Source of the DNA: Henricia sp. BOLD:AAB3569
Taxonomy: Eukaryota > Echinodermata > Asteroidea > Spinulosida > Echinasteridae
Assembly (NCBI GenBank): GCA_037783545.1
Contig: JBBELK010000921.1
Location: 682,001 to 746,000 of the forward strand
Length of the DNA: 64,000 nucleotides
Reading direction: 5' to 3'
Positions within the stretch are counted from its first letter, which is position 1. The number at the start of each line of letters is the position of its first letter. The notes under the pieces are model-generated. The model was given only the letters and a program-made list of their open reading frames with translations, searched no databases and was not told the origin of the DNA. Shown in pieces: positions 10,105 to 21,783 of the stretch. Made by a program: the position numbers and the translations under genes.

Positions 10105-12119
10105 GTTTGGAAATAAGGTGTTTTTGGTGACTTTGAAACTGAATATAAACAAAAGAAATACCTAAAGGATGCAGATCTTCTAGTTGAGCCTAAGGAAATG
10201 GAACTGGGTCAAGTTTTCAGAGTTCAAACTAACAGAACTACTGGCCGCAACTATCAGGAGCAGCAGAAAGAATGTTTTCAATACATCCCTCTAAGTAATG
10301 TGATTACCAGGTTTCTTCAGCAGCCAGGCTTCATGTCGGCAATTTTACAAGGAGCACAGTCCGAAGATGATGAAGTGTTGCAGTCATACCGTGATGGATT
10401 GTACTTCAAAGAGAGCCTGAACTTTGGGAGTTCAAGAGAAACTGTAATACCTATTTGTCTGTACTCGGATGACTTTGAAACTGCTAATCCACTGGGTTCA
10501 AGAAAAGGCATCCACAAACTTACTGCAGTGTACATATCTTTCCCATGCTTGCCTATGCAGTACCAAGCTAGTCTGCGCAACATTCTGTTGACCGCTTTAG
10601 CTCCCACACGATGTCAAGAAATATGGAATGGAAAGCATCTTGTCTCCAATTACGCAAGAGCTACTAGACATGGAGAGAATTGAAATACATATCAACTGCC
10701 CCAATGAGTATGTTGGAAGTATCAAGCCAAAAGTACTGCAAGTGACAGGGGACAACCTTGGATTGAATTCCATGCTTGGGTATGTAACAAGTTTTGTGAG
10801 CAACTACTATTGCCGATTTTGTAAAATGCATCGAGAGCAAGCTCGGAGAGAAGCAGTTAAAGACGGAAGGCTTCTTAGAAACCAGGGATGATGATGATGT
10901 GGCCACCAATGATCCTTCTGCAACATGAATACGCCACATGAGCGTATTGAATTCTCTACCATATTATCATGTCATTCATAACAAGGCATTAGATATAATG
11001 TGGGGTTTTATGGCCGAGCGGTCTAGTGCGTCGAACTTAAGTTCTTGTGTTAGTACTAGAATGTAGGTTCGATTCCGGGCCGCGACGGGTTGTGGCACCT
11101 GTGCCCTTGAGCAAGGCACTCAACCACACTTGCTCCCATTCCTGTAATTGGCGGTCCCTCCGCTGTTGGATGTGGTATCTAAATAAATAAAAATAGAAAA
11201 GAAGGGGTTCTACCACTCGAGATGAAATTAGTACTCGGCGAAATACTTCAAAGGGGGCAAATCACCCTGTAAAACTTCAACAGCAGGCTGCAGTCCTTTA
11301 ACTACGGCTTCATAGATAAAAAGAACCGACCAAGCTCTCTGTCTGCACATCAGATAGCTAATCCAGCTGGACCTAGTGGCCAGAAGGATGCGCAAAAGAA
11401 ATGCCTCATCCTGTATTTCCCCGCTCTTAATCGGGGACAAAGTAGAGGAAGAATCTGAACACTGGGATTTGTTGCTCCAGATACTGGAAATTTTCAAGCT
11501 AGTGAGTGCTCCAAAAATAAGCAAAATGGCGACCTTCTTCCTAAGATCCAAAGTTGAGGATCATCATACACTCTTCCTGAAGCTCTTTCCAGGTAGGCAG
11601 TTGACACCTAAACAACACAACTGTATTCATTATCCTTCTGCGATAAGATGTCTTGATCCTCTTTCTCAGTACTCAGTGATGAGAATGGAGGCAAAACACA
11701 AAGAGCTGAAAAAGTGGGCAAAAGTTTCCAACAACTTCAGGAATATAGCAAAGACCCTAGCAGAGAGACACCAGCAGGCTCAAGGATTTGAATTCCTCAT
11801 GAAACAAGAAATGAGCAGCCGATCTGTGGAACTGGGAATTTTAGTGGTGGTAAAGGCTTCTGCACTTGAAAATTCTGATCAAGTTGTAAGAGCTCTTCGG
11901 TGCCTTCCAGAGCAAGATATAACTGTTGTTACTAGTGTCAAAATCAGTGGATATACCTACAGACCAAATGTTCAAGTTTTGATTAGTTGGGATGATGAAC
12001 CACACTTTGCTAATGTTGAGCAGATGGTGATTGCTGATGGCAGCCTAAGACTGATTGTCAAACCTTGGACCACTTTGTACTTCCACCAGTACTACAATGC
12101 ATATGCAGTGAAATAATCC
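10105..12119 (+). pseudogene. DDE-type DNA transposase relic (zinc-finger/EnSpm-like family), interrupted by a SINE
   Basis: The protein signal runs through several frames: FRVQTNRTTGRNYQ..., then a first catalytic-type block SDDFETANPLGSRKGIHKL (10470-10527), then VTGDNLGLNSMLGYVTS (10742-10797) with YCRFCKM just after, then a SINE, then SFNYGFIDKKNRPS (about 11300) and a C-terminal block LTPKQHNCIHYPSAI, MRMEAKHKELKKWAKVSNNF, KTLAERHQQ (11600-11775). These motifs in this order are those of a transposase family of fish and marine invertebrates; assigning it to CACTA/EnSpm is my inference. At least three frame changes are seen (between 10076 and 10198, near 10680, and between 11260 and 11376). 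Terminal repeats were not found. Confidence 0.75.
11008..11203 (+). mobile_element. tRNA-derived SINE, copy 1 (full length)
   Basis: Begins TTATGGCCGAGCGGTCTAGT, a Leu/Ser-type tRNA head with A box, and carries a B box GGTTCGATTCC about 50 bases later. The body includes TTGAGCAAGGCACTCAACC and CCATTCCTGTAATTGGCGG, and the tail is AAATAAATAAAAATAG. GGGGTT flanks both sides (11002-11007 and 11204-11209), a likely target-site duplication, and the transposase reading resumes in GVLPLEMKLVLGE after it. Confidence 0.9.
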
Positions 12120-13188
12120 AACCATCACATTACTCCATACAGTTAAGTGCTATGATGTGAGAAATCCAGTTTGATTTATCGTCACACGTTTCAAGATGGC
12201 CTGATGACCTTGTCAAGAGCACCAATACACACAGGTACATGTTGTTAAGTTATAATGCTTACAATCGGTAAATTTAATAACTTATCTGATAATGCTTGAA
12301 TCGTCAACAGAGGGCGCTGTTACACTGGACCGTACATTGTGGGGAATTCACCTTTCACAGGCGTGACGTTGCAAACATATTTGTTTTGTTTTTGTAGTCG
12401 CCATTTTTTGTCGTCGCTAACACGTCATCCCAAAGTCGTAAGTTAAACAAACTGTTCATTATTTGAGTGCAAACTTCATTGATCTTTCCAGCTGCAATGT
12501 ATTTGATATACTCAGTAAATTGGATGTAAATTTGGGGTCTTATTTGTAGCGTAAGAACTGTAAACAAAGGAACACAGTCACTTAAGTTATTGGTGTATGC
12601 AAGGTGCGATACACGTTTTGTTTTAATGCATGTGGACATGACATGTAGAAACTTACGTAGCCACGTTTAAGCCTTAATATGAGCCCGGTTGATATGTGCC
12701 ATTGTTTAATTATAATCGCTTTTCCTTAATTTAAATACTATCAGAGATGTTAATTCATACCCGTGATTTATGACTATTTGAAGTTGATTTGTGTCATGTG
12801 TTCTTTTTGATTGGACAGATTAAACCGTGCAACATGCAAGTTATGTCCATAAATCAAGTTTCGTAAAAGTTTCTTGACAACCGTCACTCTACCCGTCACA
12901 CATGTACACTAATAAAAATTGCAGAGCCACAAAGAATAGCACAAATTCCTCCTCTCACCAACATTTTGTAATAAATTTCTACATTCAATGCAGGTGCAAG
13001 GCTCAGCTCTAGTTGTAGATGTCTCATTTAAAGTCAAAGCTCTCATCAGCGGTAGTTATTTATAATATATTGTGGCAGAGTTAATTTAATTCAGAAATAC
13101 ATTCATTCCTAAGAGTGATGTAAATGTTCGCACAATATTCTGCACCTGATTCACAGTTTACTCTAAAGTATCAGCTGCATCATTTCGT
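12120..13188. other. No gene recognised
   Basis: AT-rich sequence between the transposon relic and the next MITE, within the presumed SAMD3-like intron. The right end of the transposon probably lies here but no terminal repeat was identified. Confidence 0.45.
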
Positions 13189-13807
13189 CGGTCGCCCCAC
13201 GAAGTGGCGTATTTTTGCAATTTCTGTTTTTGGTATAATTTGACTTTATTTGGTGTCCTTAACATTTATGCAAGGTTACGAGACTTGACAATTTGTATTT
13301 TTTTAATTACAGAAGTTGCCTTAAACCACGTAACTAATGGGTTTGCAAATTTACCTTTTCACGAAGTGGCGTATCGTGATACGCCACTCATTGAAAAAGA
13401 TGGTATGTGCATGAATTGCTTTTTCACGAAGTGGCGTATCGCAATACGCCACTGCGTGAAAATGCCACGCGCTCGGGCGACGTTATAAATATTACGCGCG
13501 CAGAGAAATACAGACAGGGGGCGAATTCTGTGGCAAATCACGCATGGTCGGCATTTTTCTTTTTCACGAAGTGACGAATAAGTTTTAAGATAAAGTGTTC
13601 TTTAATTAGACAATCAATACAACAAAAAAGTATATTTTTACGTCATTTAACTCATACTAAAAAGTATCACCTAAAAAGACTAACGGCTTTTCATAGAATA
13701 ACCGGCGAAGTTGGAGTTTTAAAAAGTGACCAACTTCAAAAGCGATTTTCTCAAAACAAAGTTTTACTACTGCGTTCGCGGATACGCCACTTCGTGGTGC
13801 GACCGAC
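13189..13807. mobile_element. TIR element of the CCACGAAGTGGCG family, copy 1
   Basis: The left end CGTCGGTCGCCCCACGAAG and the right end (reverse complement CGTCGGTCGCACCACGAAG) form terminal inverted repeats of about 27 bp with one mismatch. Inside are two near-perfect hairpins built from the same word (13362-13389 and 13423-13461) and a further single copy at 13563. It has no coding frame. ATTT on both sides could be a target-site duplication, but another copy of the family shares bases on the right side, so this is uncertain. Confidence 0.85.
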
Positions 13808-13855
13808 GATTTGTGTGCTTAATTTTATTTACTTATTGTTTTCACTTCCTTGCAG

Positions 13856-14141
13856 CATGCTGCCTGCCTTCCAGTTACCAGTACATTTATGGATGGTGCA
13901 CCTCTGCGGTTTCTAGAGAGCATTTCCTCAGCCTCAGACATTGATAGCGTTGTGAGCGACAGTTCAGCAATCACCTTGATAGTCCCAGAGACCCCTAGCC
14001 CCGTTGAGAGCCCTTCTCCCTCGTCTAGCCAAGCAGCCTACTGTCTACCAGTCAAAATCTACTTCACTGATGTACCGGTAACAGAAAAGGCTCGGCCAGG
14101 TTCACCTGATAAAGCTTTTGATGTCTCAGCAGCAATTATTT
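13856..14141 (+). CDS. SAMD3-like gene, serine/proline-rich linker exon
   Basis: Acceptor TTCACTTCCTTGCAG and donor ATTATTT|GTAAGG frame 286 bp, entered in phase 0, matching the phase-0 exit of the SAM exon at 9173. It encodes 95 residues, rich in Ser, Pro and acid (ETPSPVESPSPSSSQ), ending PDKAFDVSAAII. That type of linker followed by a (S)FDV segment precedes the conserved C-terminal block in SAMD3-like proteins. The exit phase (1) does not match the next recognised exon (phase 0): a direct join would make a TGA. Either an exon is missed in the 4.6-kb intron, or the weak donor GAT|GTCTCA at 14117, which would be in phase, is used. Confidence 0.7.
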
Positions 14142-14495
14142 GTAAGGTTTTTTTTTAAAGGTAGTTTTCTGTCCTTAGTCTGATCAATATGTATGATGAC
14201 GAACTTGACGACGATCAAAAAATAATCCAAGACATCGGTATAGTAGATAACCAGTAATGCACAATTTAGCAATACCTTTTTAAAATGTTTCAAAATGTGT
14301 GAGAATTGTATTTATGATTATATTCACTAGTTTGTCATATATTCTCTCCTTGTTGTCCATAAATTGCATGAGTTTTGTGTTCCATAAACCATGAACAGTG
14401 TTCTCTAGGAGCTAATAATGTGGATTTACACATGGGAAACCACACATTGGCCTGTAATCAAAAGGGCAAATTAATGCACCCTGAAGTAACTTTAT

Positions 14496-14525
14496 TAGGT
14501 GATCGGAACTCATTCCGATCACCTA
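14496..14525. repeat. 30-bp palindrome opening a repeat block
   Basis: TAGGTGATCGGAA and its perfect reverse complement around CTCA, followed by a run of T (14543-14567). It marks the left edge of the repeat block described next. Confidence 0.85.
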
Positions 14526-14579
14526 TTACTATTGTACGATTTCTTTTTTTTTTTTTTTTTTTTTTTTCTTCTTTTTCCA

Positions 14580-16240
14580 CTCAAACGTTTCCAGAGCTTT
14601 TCTTCAAAACGGTTCAAGCTATCAACTTGAAACTTGGTAGGAACATCAATCCCAATGTGAAGGTGTGCACTGAAGTGTGACGTCATTGTGACGTCATCGG
14701 GTATCAAATTACAACCCAAATATGACTAAAATATGCATGTTTTAAAATGCTTCCGTCTAGAAAACCACGTGACCCATGATCTTCGTATTTGACAGGCTTA
14801 TATATCAGATCATGGCCTACAATTTTCTTTGTGTGGGCATTTTCATCTGACCCTTCCTTCTGGGGTCAATCTGAGGTCAAAGTTCAACGAAAACGAAAAT
14901 CTCAATTTTTGCACTTATTGAGCAACAATGCCCATCAAACCAAGCTGAATCTTTAAGTAACTAGGTACAGGCATAGGTCCTATGGCAGACTTTCACCAGC
15001 GTGTATAATATTATGATGGCATCAAGCGTGACGTCATCGTGACGTCATCAAGTATCAAATTACACCCCCAAAAAACCAAAATATGCATATTTTAAAATGC
15101 TTCCGTCTTGAAAACCACGTGACCCATGATCTTCGTATTTGGCAGGTTTATAGATGACATTCTGTTCTACAATTTTCTTTGTGTGGGCATTGTCATCTGA
15201 CCCTTCCTTCTGGGGTCAATTGGAGGTCAAAGTTCAACGAAACTGAGAATCTCAGTTTTTACACTTACCAGTAACAATGCCCATCAAACCAAGCTGAATC
15301 GTTAGTAAATTAGATACAGACATAGGCCCTACGGCAGACTTTCACCAGAATGTATAGTATCATGATGGCATCAAGTGTGACGTAATCATGACGTCATCAG
15401 GTGTCAAATTACAAAAATTCAAAGGTTATTATTTCCAAAATTCATATCTCAAGAACCGTAATAGATACTTGAACAATTCTTTCACAACATGATAAGTCTA
15501 AATGAACTGAACAAATCATACAATGTCATGACCCCTGTGTGACGCCTACTTCCGGTCCAAACCGGAAGTTGTTCGAAAATGTGCATTTTTTAAAGCGTTT
15601 TGAATGCAAATAGATTCAAAGTGGTAGTGAATTTGACCATATTTCTACGGAACGAAATGTTTCCACACATGTGGACTTTTTGACTATACCATTGGTGACG
15701 TCATCACATGGACGGTAGTTACGTAATGTGGTGTCAAAATACGCAAATTTGGAGCTGAATTGTTTAAAAATGCTGTATCTTGAGAACTACAGCAGATATT
15801 TGCGTGATTCTTTCGCCACATTTAAGAACTTGATGTTTATCAAATTGTTGAACAATTTGTGCACAACATTGTGACGTCATGATATCGTCACAGGTGTCAA
15901 ATTACAAAAATTAAATGGTTATTATTTCAAAAATTCATATCTCAAGAATCGTAATAGATACTTGAACAATTCTTTCACAGCATGATAGGTCGCAATGAAC
16001 TGAACAAATCATACAATGGCATGACCCCTGTGTGACCCAAACCTCCGGTCCAAACCGGAAGAGGTTCGAAAGTGTACACTATTTTAGCACTTTGAATGCA
16101 AATAGAGCCAAAGTGGTAGGGAATTTGACCATTTTTCTACGGAACGAAATGTTCCCTCACATGTTGACTTTATGACAACATATATACTACTGATGACGTC
16201 ATCACGTGCACGGTGGTTACGTAATGTGGAGAAATTATTT
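14580..16240. repeat. Composite tandem repeat dense in TGACGTCA
   Basis: Two units of about 350 bp (phase marks GACGTCATC at 14690, 15041 and 15390) share long blocks such as AAAACCACGTGACCCATGAT and CCCTTCCTTCTGGGGTCAAT. They are followed by two units of about 493 bp (from 15409 and 15902) sharing CATATCTCAAGAA and GGTCCAAACCGGAAG. TGACGTCA, the cAMP-response-element palindrome, recurs through the block. No coding potential. It sits in the presumed SAMD3-like intron. Confidence 0.88.
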
Positions 16241-16779
16241 GTTGGGTCCCTTGATAATTAAGCTAACTCAGTCGTTTGAGGGCGCTATGCCAAGCCTCCA
16301 CTAATCTGACGATTTGCGCCCATATATAGTGCTCGACTTCTAATAATAGAACTTGTATCTAGGCGCCTGTCTCGGGTCAGAGGTCATAATGTATCTTTTA
16401 GTAGTGAATAAGTCAGACAGACGAGACATAATAAGCAGGGCTTGATTTACAACTCGGAAAATTTGACTTTTGAAGATGTAAAACTGCTCGTTGCCGTGGC
16501 ATCATCGCCATGAAAGTTGAATAAACACTAGATAGCACAAGGGCATTTACTTTTGGTGACTTAGCTGTTGTATCTTGGGTGTAATTATGTACGGCTAGCC
16601 TTAGTCGGCGGACCAGAGTAAATATGTCTTCTCCCCGAAAACTGTGAATGTGACATGCTGGAAATCGTTGCTGTGTTGGAAATAAAATGGACATGGTGGA
16701 CCGCAACTCAAGTTGACTGGAGCGTCAGTTTATTCTAGATGCAATTGAACCCCAACTCCCCACACGGCGATATACTACA

Positions 16780-16965
16780 GTAATATGATCTCAAATGACA
16801 AAATCTTTAGAACTGTAATAGATATTGTAAAGATTCTTTCACCACATATGGGCCTAGGCCTACATGTCAAAACTTGTTCTTCAGTAGATACTTTAACAAT
16901 CTGTGCACACAATAGTAACGTTATGATGAGATTGACAATTATGACGTCATCAGTTTTTCAGTTCG
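16780..16965 (+). repeat. Diverged extra copy of the TGACGTCA repeat
   Basis: The order of phrases (AGAACTGTAATAGATATTG, GATTCTTTCACCACAT, CAATCTGTGCACACAATAG, then TATGACGTCATCAG) parallels 15775-15900, at lower identity. Confidence 0.65.
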
Positions 16966-18275
16966 ATTGTACGAGACTGAAGCCCTCTGCACACACAGCG
17001 CACAGCCCGCACCAAAATCTTACTATTTTTCATCTCAAAAATTCATCCACTTTTACCTGTCCAAATCTAACGAGCAACAGTTCATTAGAAAGCTTAGAGT
17101 TTCAGTCATTCACTAACGTACATAAAACAGCCGTCGGAGGTATGACCGACAGCCCAGGCTTTTATGAATGAACTACTCTCGCCCCGACCAGCTTTTCCCA
17201 AAGCGTTGCGATCGCGAGTATTCGGCCCATAAAAATTGCCGCTCGGCTGGGCGCGCATGCACTTCGGGTGCTTTCCGCGGATCCGAATACTTGTGACGTA
17301 CATGAAAAGGGTTTCCCTGAATAGCTGAAGGGGTACTGTACACGTCATTGCGTCCTTGTTATCGGTAGGTGGTCTACAACCGAAGTTACGAAAAAGGGAA
17401 AAGTAAACTCAATTTCTTGAGGTGAAATCTTCATTTTGAAAGGTAGGAGGTTTCACTGAATGAATTTTACATGTCTTAACAATTATTTGTGCGAGTTTGG
17501 AATGTTAAATGTGTTTATTTTTTTACGGAGAGCGTATTTTCTATACCCTTTCAAAAGCTCTTTTGATAGACACGAACGCCACGCTGTACGTGTGTGTGTG
17601 TTGGCCTATTGAATGGGGCACTCGCCCGTAAAAGGACGGCGTGATGCATGGCGTGACCCCGGTCGTTGGAATCTGGTTGTGTCAACCACTAAGTCTTAAA
17701 ATCATGCTGTTTTGGTAATTTTATAACAAAATACACATCTCACATATATGCCGGATATATTTCTAGGGACGTCAGAATTACAATTAGCCGAATTTTTTAG
17801 GCCTCGTGTCCGTTAAATTTTGAAAGGAAGGTATAACCCTCCCCAAATTTTAAAAAAATGGTACAATCGTAGTTCGTACATAGGATGCACAATGCCTTTT
17901 TTTGGGCGATACCATTATTACTAGAGGTATGTTTTTCCGCATTCCTGGAGGGGCAGATCTAAGTAATCAAAATTCAAATTGAATTTTTTGTTTTGGTTGT
18001 CGAATTGATGTGTTTTATTTTGTTCACTATATCAGCTGTAAATACAATTAAAACAATAAATACAAACCAAACTTTAAGTATTAAAGAGAATAGGCCTACA
18101 ACTTACAAGTTTTTAAAAGTCATACTCATAGCCGCCCTAATTGTTTCAGTCAGGTCATTAAAAAAAGAAAAGGAAAAAAAAGGAGAAAGTTAACTAAATC
18201 TTAAGTGAGGGCATGGTATAATAAAATATCCTGTTGTCTCTACTTAATAAACTATCCTGTTGTCTCTACTTCCAG
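16966..18275. other. No gene recognised
   Basis: Mixed-composition non-coding sequence. A 17-bp phrase, ATCCTGTTGTCTCTACT, occurs twice near 18227-18272, just before a candidate exon. Confidence 0.45.
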
Positions 18276-18396
18276 TATCAAGATTAAAGACTATGGCCGA
18301 GCCAGAAGAAAACCAGGAAAACCCTCCACCTCGGAATATCACACTAGCATCCGCATCCTCCACTTCTTTAAATTGACTTTTGACCTTGAAGATGAG
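18276..18396 (+). other. Candidate exon, unassigned
   Basis: A good acceptor (TTGTCTCTACTTCCAG) and a moderate donor (GATGA|GTAATA) frame 121 bp. One frame is open throughout (KIKDYGRARRKPG ... FKLTFDLEDE). Another begins MAEPEENQENPPPRN but stops before the donor. Neither fits the phases of the neighbouring SAMD3-like exons, so it is left unassigned. Confidence 0.25.
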
Positions 18397-18441
18397 TAAT
18401 ACAATACCTCAAATAATGTTACTGGCCTTTATTTATCACTT

Positions 18442-18482
18442 GTTCAGCTATATCATTCAGCTATATCATTCAGCTATATCAA
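18442..18482. repeat. 13-bp tandem repeat x3
   Basis: TCATTCAGCTATA repeated three times head to tail. Confidence 0.85.
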
Positions 18483-18748
18483 TTTTAGCGTTGAATAGTC
18501 AGAGTCATGTCTTGAGAATTCCAATACTTTTTTCAACAACAAACAACTCAAGTTTTCAAACAATCTCAAAACTGTGTCGTCATCATCATTTCAATGTTTA
18601 TGTCACCCGATCACCTTGCGTTTGTAAAAAACACAAACGCGAAGCTCTAGTTCTTATTAATTTTAATTTGTAGACTTTGAGCATGAGTGTGTTTTTTTTT
18701 TGCAGATCTAACTTCAGTATTTTGTGCACTGATTTTCTTGTAATTTAG

Positions 18749-18891
18749 GATGTGACAAAGATCCTGAGTGACTCATCAACCGGACTAAAACTGGTGGAGC
18801 GCATCAAGACCGATAAATATGTATCAAAAGCTGACAAAAAGACAATGGTGCACAAATTATGTGCCCACCTTGTGCAGCTGTATGGAAACCT
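18749..18891 (+). CDS. SAMD3-like gene, conserved C-terminal block, exon 1 of 2
   Basis: After acceptor TTCTTGTAATTTAG the frame reads DVTKILSDSSTGLKLVERI, KADKKTMVHKLCAHLVQLYGN. This is the segment seen in SAMD3-like proteins before the FPFLKD motif (helical, with a Lxx..LYG ending). The donor at AACCT|GTATGG (phase 2) joins the next exon as CTG (Leu), giving LYGNLPSSF. A 12-base duplication (CTGTATGGAAAC) supplies a second donor at AACCT|GTGTCT, 12 bases on and in the same phase, so the protein could gain four residues (LYGN). Confidence 0.8.
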
Positions 18892-19287
18892 GTATGGAAA
18901 CCTGTGTCTTTGTGTATTGATCAAAATACTTGTGTAAAAAACAAGGTACTCACCTAAGCATACTATTTGATTGAAATGTTGGGCCTGTAGATTCTGATGA
19001 TTTCTAAGGGCTTAATTTGTGGACCCATATTGGCGAATGCTATGTTCTGCCAAAGATCTGATTAAGTTCAGGTGTGTAAAAAAATGTCATTAAAATGCAT
19101 TTAGTTTTAATCGGTAGGCCCTTTCTGTATGTTAAATGTGTGTGTGGTGGAAGAGAGTAAGGAGGGCCATATAGGCGGGTGCCTAAGCTTGTAGACAGCA
19201 GGCCATTGACTTATGCACAAGTTTCCACTTCCACCACTTCCATACTGCTAAGACAATGAACATGTATAATATCATGTTTCTTTTTAG

Positions 19288-19375
19288 GCCTTCTTCCTTT
19301 GTGAAAGCGGAACTGGCAAAACAGATCATAAAGGACTTTCCATTCCTCAAAGACCCGCAGGGCTTTACTGGCTAT
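19288..19375 (+). CDS. SAMD3-like gene, conserved C-terminal block, exon 2 of 2
   Basis: Acceptor TTTCTTTTTAG, donor GGCTAT|GTAAGT, 88 bp. It encodes PSSFVKAELAKQIIKDFPFL then KDPQGFTGY, the hallmark AKxIIxxFPFLKDPxGxxGY motif of this family. It leaves in phase 0; the family normally continues with a Glu-His-Trp-type segment, for which I found no convincing exon downstream. Confidence 0.85.
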
Positions 19376-20571
19376 GTAAGTTTACTTCTTGAATAGAAAA
19401 CTTTTTTCTTGTTTATTTCATTAGTGTATTTCACTGCAATACATATGTTAAAAACTATAGGTTTTTACAGTGAAAGTAATTTTAAAATGTGGTTTGCGAA
19501 GTACTGCGGCGGTTGCGACTTCAAGAGCGCCCTCTCTAAGACACTCGGGTCGCACAACTTCCGACGAGTCGACCAAAGTTCGATGACCCGGAATCGACTC
19601 CACCTGATTAGGCGGCAGTGTTCCAGTCAGAACTCTGGCTAAACTCGGACCTAAGAAATTGCTACGAGCAGCCTCAAGGCCCAGGGAAATGGATTCGTTT
19701 TGAAGGGAAATATACCGACTGTTGTAGCTGATATCTTCCCCGGGGTAGGGGAAGGGACTCGGTACTGCAAATAATTCAAGAGTGGACACGTGTGTTCAGT
19801 GATTGAGAGAGTATGATTGGTTTATTCACAATGACCTGGGACTTGTAATTAAATATACAAATAGGAAAACCTGGGCGCCTTCATTTCCTCTCCCGTACTG
19901 GGGAGTTACACAGTGTATTTATACACTGACGGCAGTACAGCATGGCAGGGTACACACCGCGCAATACACTCGCGATTACCTGGCGAATGTTTACCCGAGC
20001 ACGCTCAACTCGCGCTATACGCTCACCGTGTGCCGCGCTGTAGTCCGCTGACCACAGCCAAACGTACGCTAGCCGTATTGCCAAACCACGAGGCAAGGCA
20101 ACGCAAATCACCCGAAATGCCTGCGCGAGCGAGACTGAATTCACTCACCGAATTCACCGACACAATCCGCAATATGTGGACACCCGACTGCTGTACTCTC
20201 GCCCTAAATTAAGGCCTAAACTGACTGCTTTATCTTCAGCAGAAACACCAGATTTCTCGTGAAATAAGGTCTTTTCACGACAAAAGCTAACTTGCAACTT
20301 CGAAAGCTAACTCGCGACTGACTAGACGTACGTACATATGGCGCGCACAGCGCCCCAAATGCTGGGCTCTAGTCCCGCCCAGCAACAATAAACTAAGCTC
20401 GGATTGGCCGAACTAACGTCATACGTTGACGATCATGCACTGCGTGCATGGGACTTATCGTACACCGTGCAGTACTTCTAGGGCGTGACTACGGCACGGA
20501 TTGCATCATGTCTGGAAATTATGAATGGGAGAAGACTGGCTGTCAGTATGGAATTCCAAAGCGGACAGGCA
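19376..20571. other. No gene recognised; GC-richer stretch
   Basis: From about 19500 to 20450 the sequence is richer in G, C and CpG than its surroundings, with short overlapping frames on both strands and no recognisable domain. It could be a regulatory region or an old unclassified element. Confidence 0.4.
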
Positions 20572-20712
20572 AATGTCGTACATCTGTTTTCAAACGTCGT
20601 ACATCTGTTTTCACTACGTCGTACATTTGTTTTCAAACGTCGTACATCTGTTTTCAAACGTCGTACATCTGTTTTCAAACGTCGTACATCTGTTTTCAAA
20701 CGTCGTACATCA
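20572..20712. repeat. 21-bp tandem repeat, about 7 units
   Basis: Unit CGTCGTACATCTGTTTTCAAA; one unit is altered (CACTACGTCGTACATTTG). Contiguous and without spacers, so it is a minisatellite rather than a CRISPR array. The 21-bp unit lacks stops in several frames, giving shadow frames. Confidence 0.95.
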
Positions 20713-21718
20713 GTAAATGTTACACAGATTTACTAGAATTGTATACATACCCAGTTTAATTTGTGTTTATTCTAACCAAATAAGCCAAAGGCATGATGCT
20801 CGGTTTCCATATATCACAATTAATGCTCGGTGTGCACGTTCTACCTTCTCGATATTACTGCACCATGTTCGGTGTGAGTGTTGCATCATAGTTGGTGTCA
20901 ATGTTCAACGTTCGCCGTATCAATGTTAGCCTTTTGTTAAAGTGGGATGGAAAGCTCACTTCACTTTCATGGTTTTCAACAGTATTCCTTTCTTTATATA
21001 GTCCTTTATGTACTAAGAACATTATATTCAGGATTTCATCCTGAAAAAGTCAGAACATTTCAGTCTTTTTCCGAGACCCTTTTCACGCGAAACTGAAAAC
21101 GAAAGGTCACGTCAATCAACTCGAGCCATGTGTGTGACGTATTACGTAGGAGACACACGAGCTGCTTTAACTGACTATGATCGTGTACCTTGCTTGTCGC
21201 AACAAACACGTACACGTTGTATGCGCTATACAGTACATGCACAGAACTTCCGTGTTGACGTGGCCGATCTGATCGGGTTTTGGGACGATTTTTTAGCGTA
21301 GAATCAGCCGGCTTAGCGACTCAAATTTGTATTTGGAAGATGCAGAGAACCCAAGTGAACGTCCTGTTGAGGGGAACAAATTTTCCGCGGTGCCGAACTG
21401 TCACCTTTTGAGCCGCTTTCCATGCTGCTGGTCGCAGCCTAGCCGTGGGGCGTGGGCGATGCGATGAGATCGATCATGCCGATAAAAATGACTTTCCACC
21501 GGGTCCATTTATACGTGTAGCTTCAACCCAATGAACACGTACAGTTCACCGAAGCCGTTTGGAATTATCGACTGGTAAGAAACTCTCAAAAGTTTCCGTG
21601 TTTTCGGTGGTTGTTGCAATGTGTTAAGAGTATTTTTTGAAAAGCCTCGAGCCTCATCAAGTCCATGCACTTTGTTTCACATGCATGTCTGAGAACCGGG
21701 CGGATTTGCCAGCAGCGC
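20713..21718. other. No gene recognised
   Basis: Ordinary non-coding sequence, with a GC-richer part at 21230-21480. Confidence 0.45.
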
Positions 21719-21783
21719 CTGCCCACTTGTCCCCTGCTCACTCGTCCCCTGCTCACTCGTCCCCTGCCCACTCGTCCCCAGCT
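21719..21783. repeat. 15-bp tandem repeat x4
   Basis: CTGCTCACTCGTCCC-type units, four in a row. In one frame they code AHSSP repeats within an open stretch starting near 21686 (MSENRADLPAAPAHL), but no splice sites or domain support a gene. Confidence 0.85.

Noticed and set aside
19490-20450. Solo LTR or promoter CpG island
   Set aside because: GC-richer, but no TG...CA ends, no direct repeat partner and no gene start could be shown.
20572-20712. CRISPR-like array or repeat protein gene
   Set aside because: Contiguous 21-bp units; the open frames are a by-product of the unit length.
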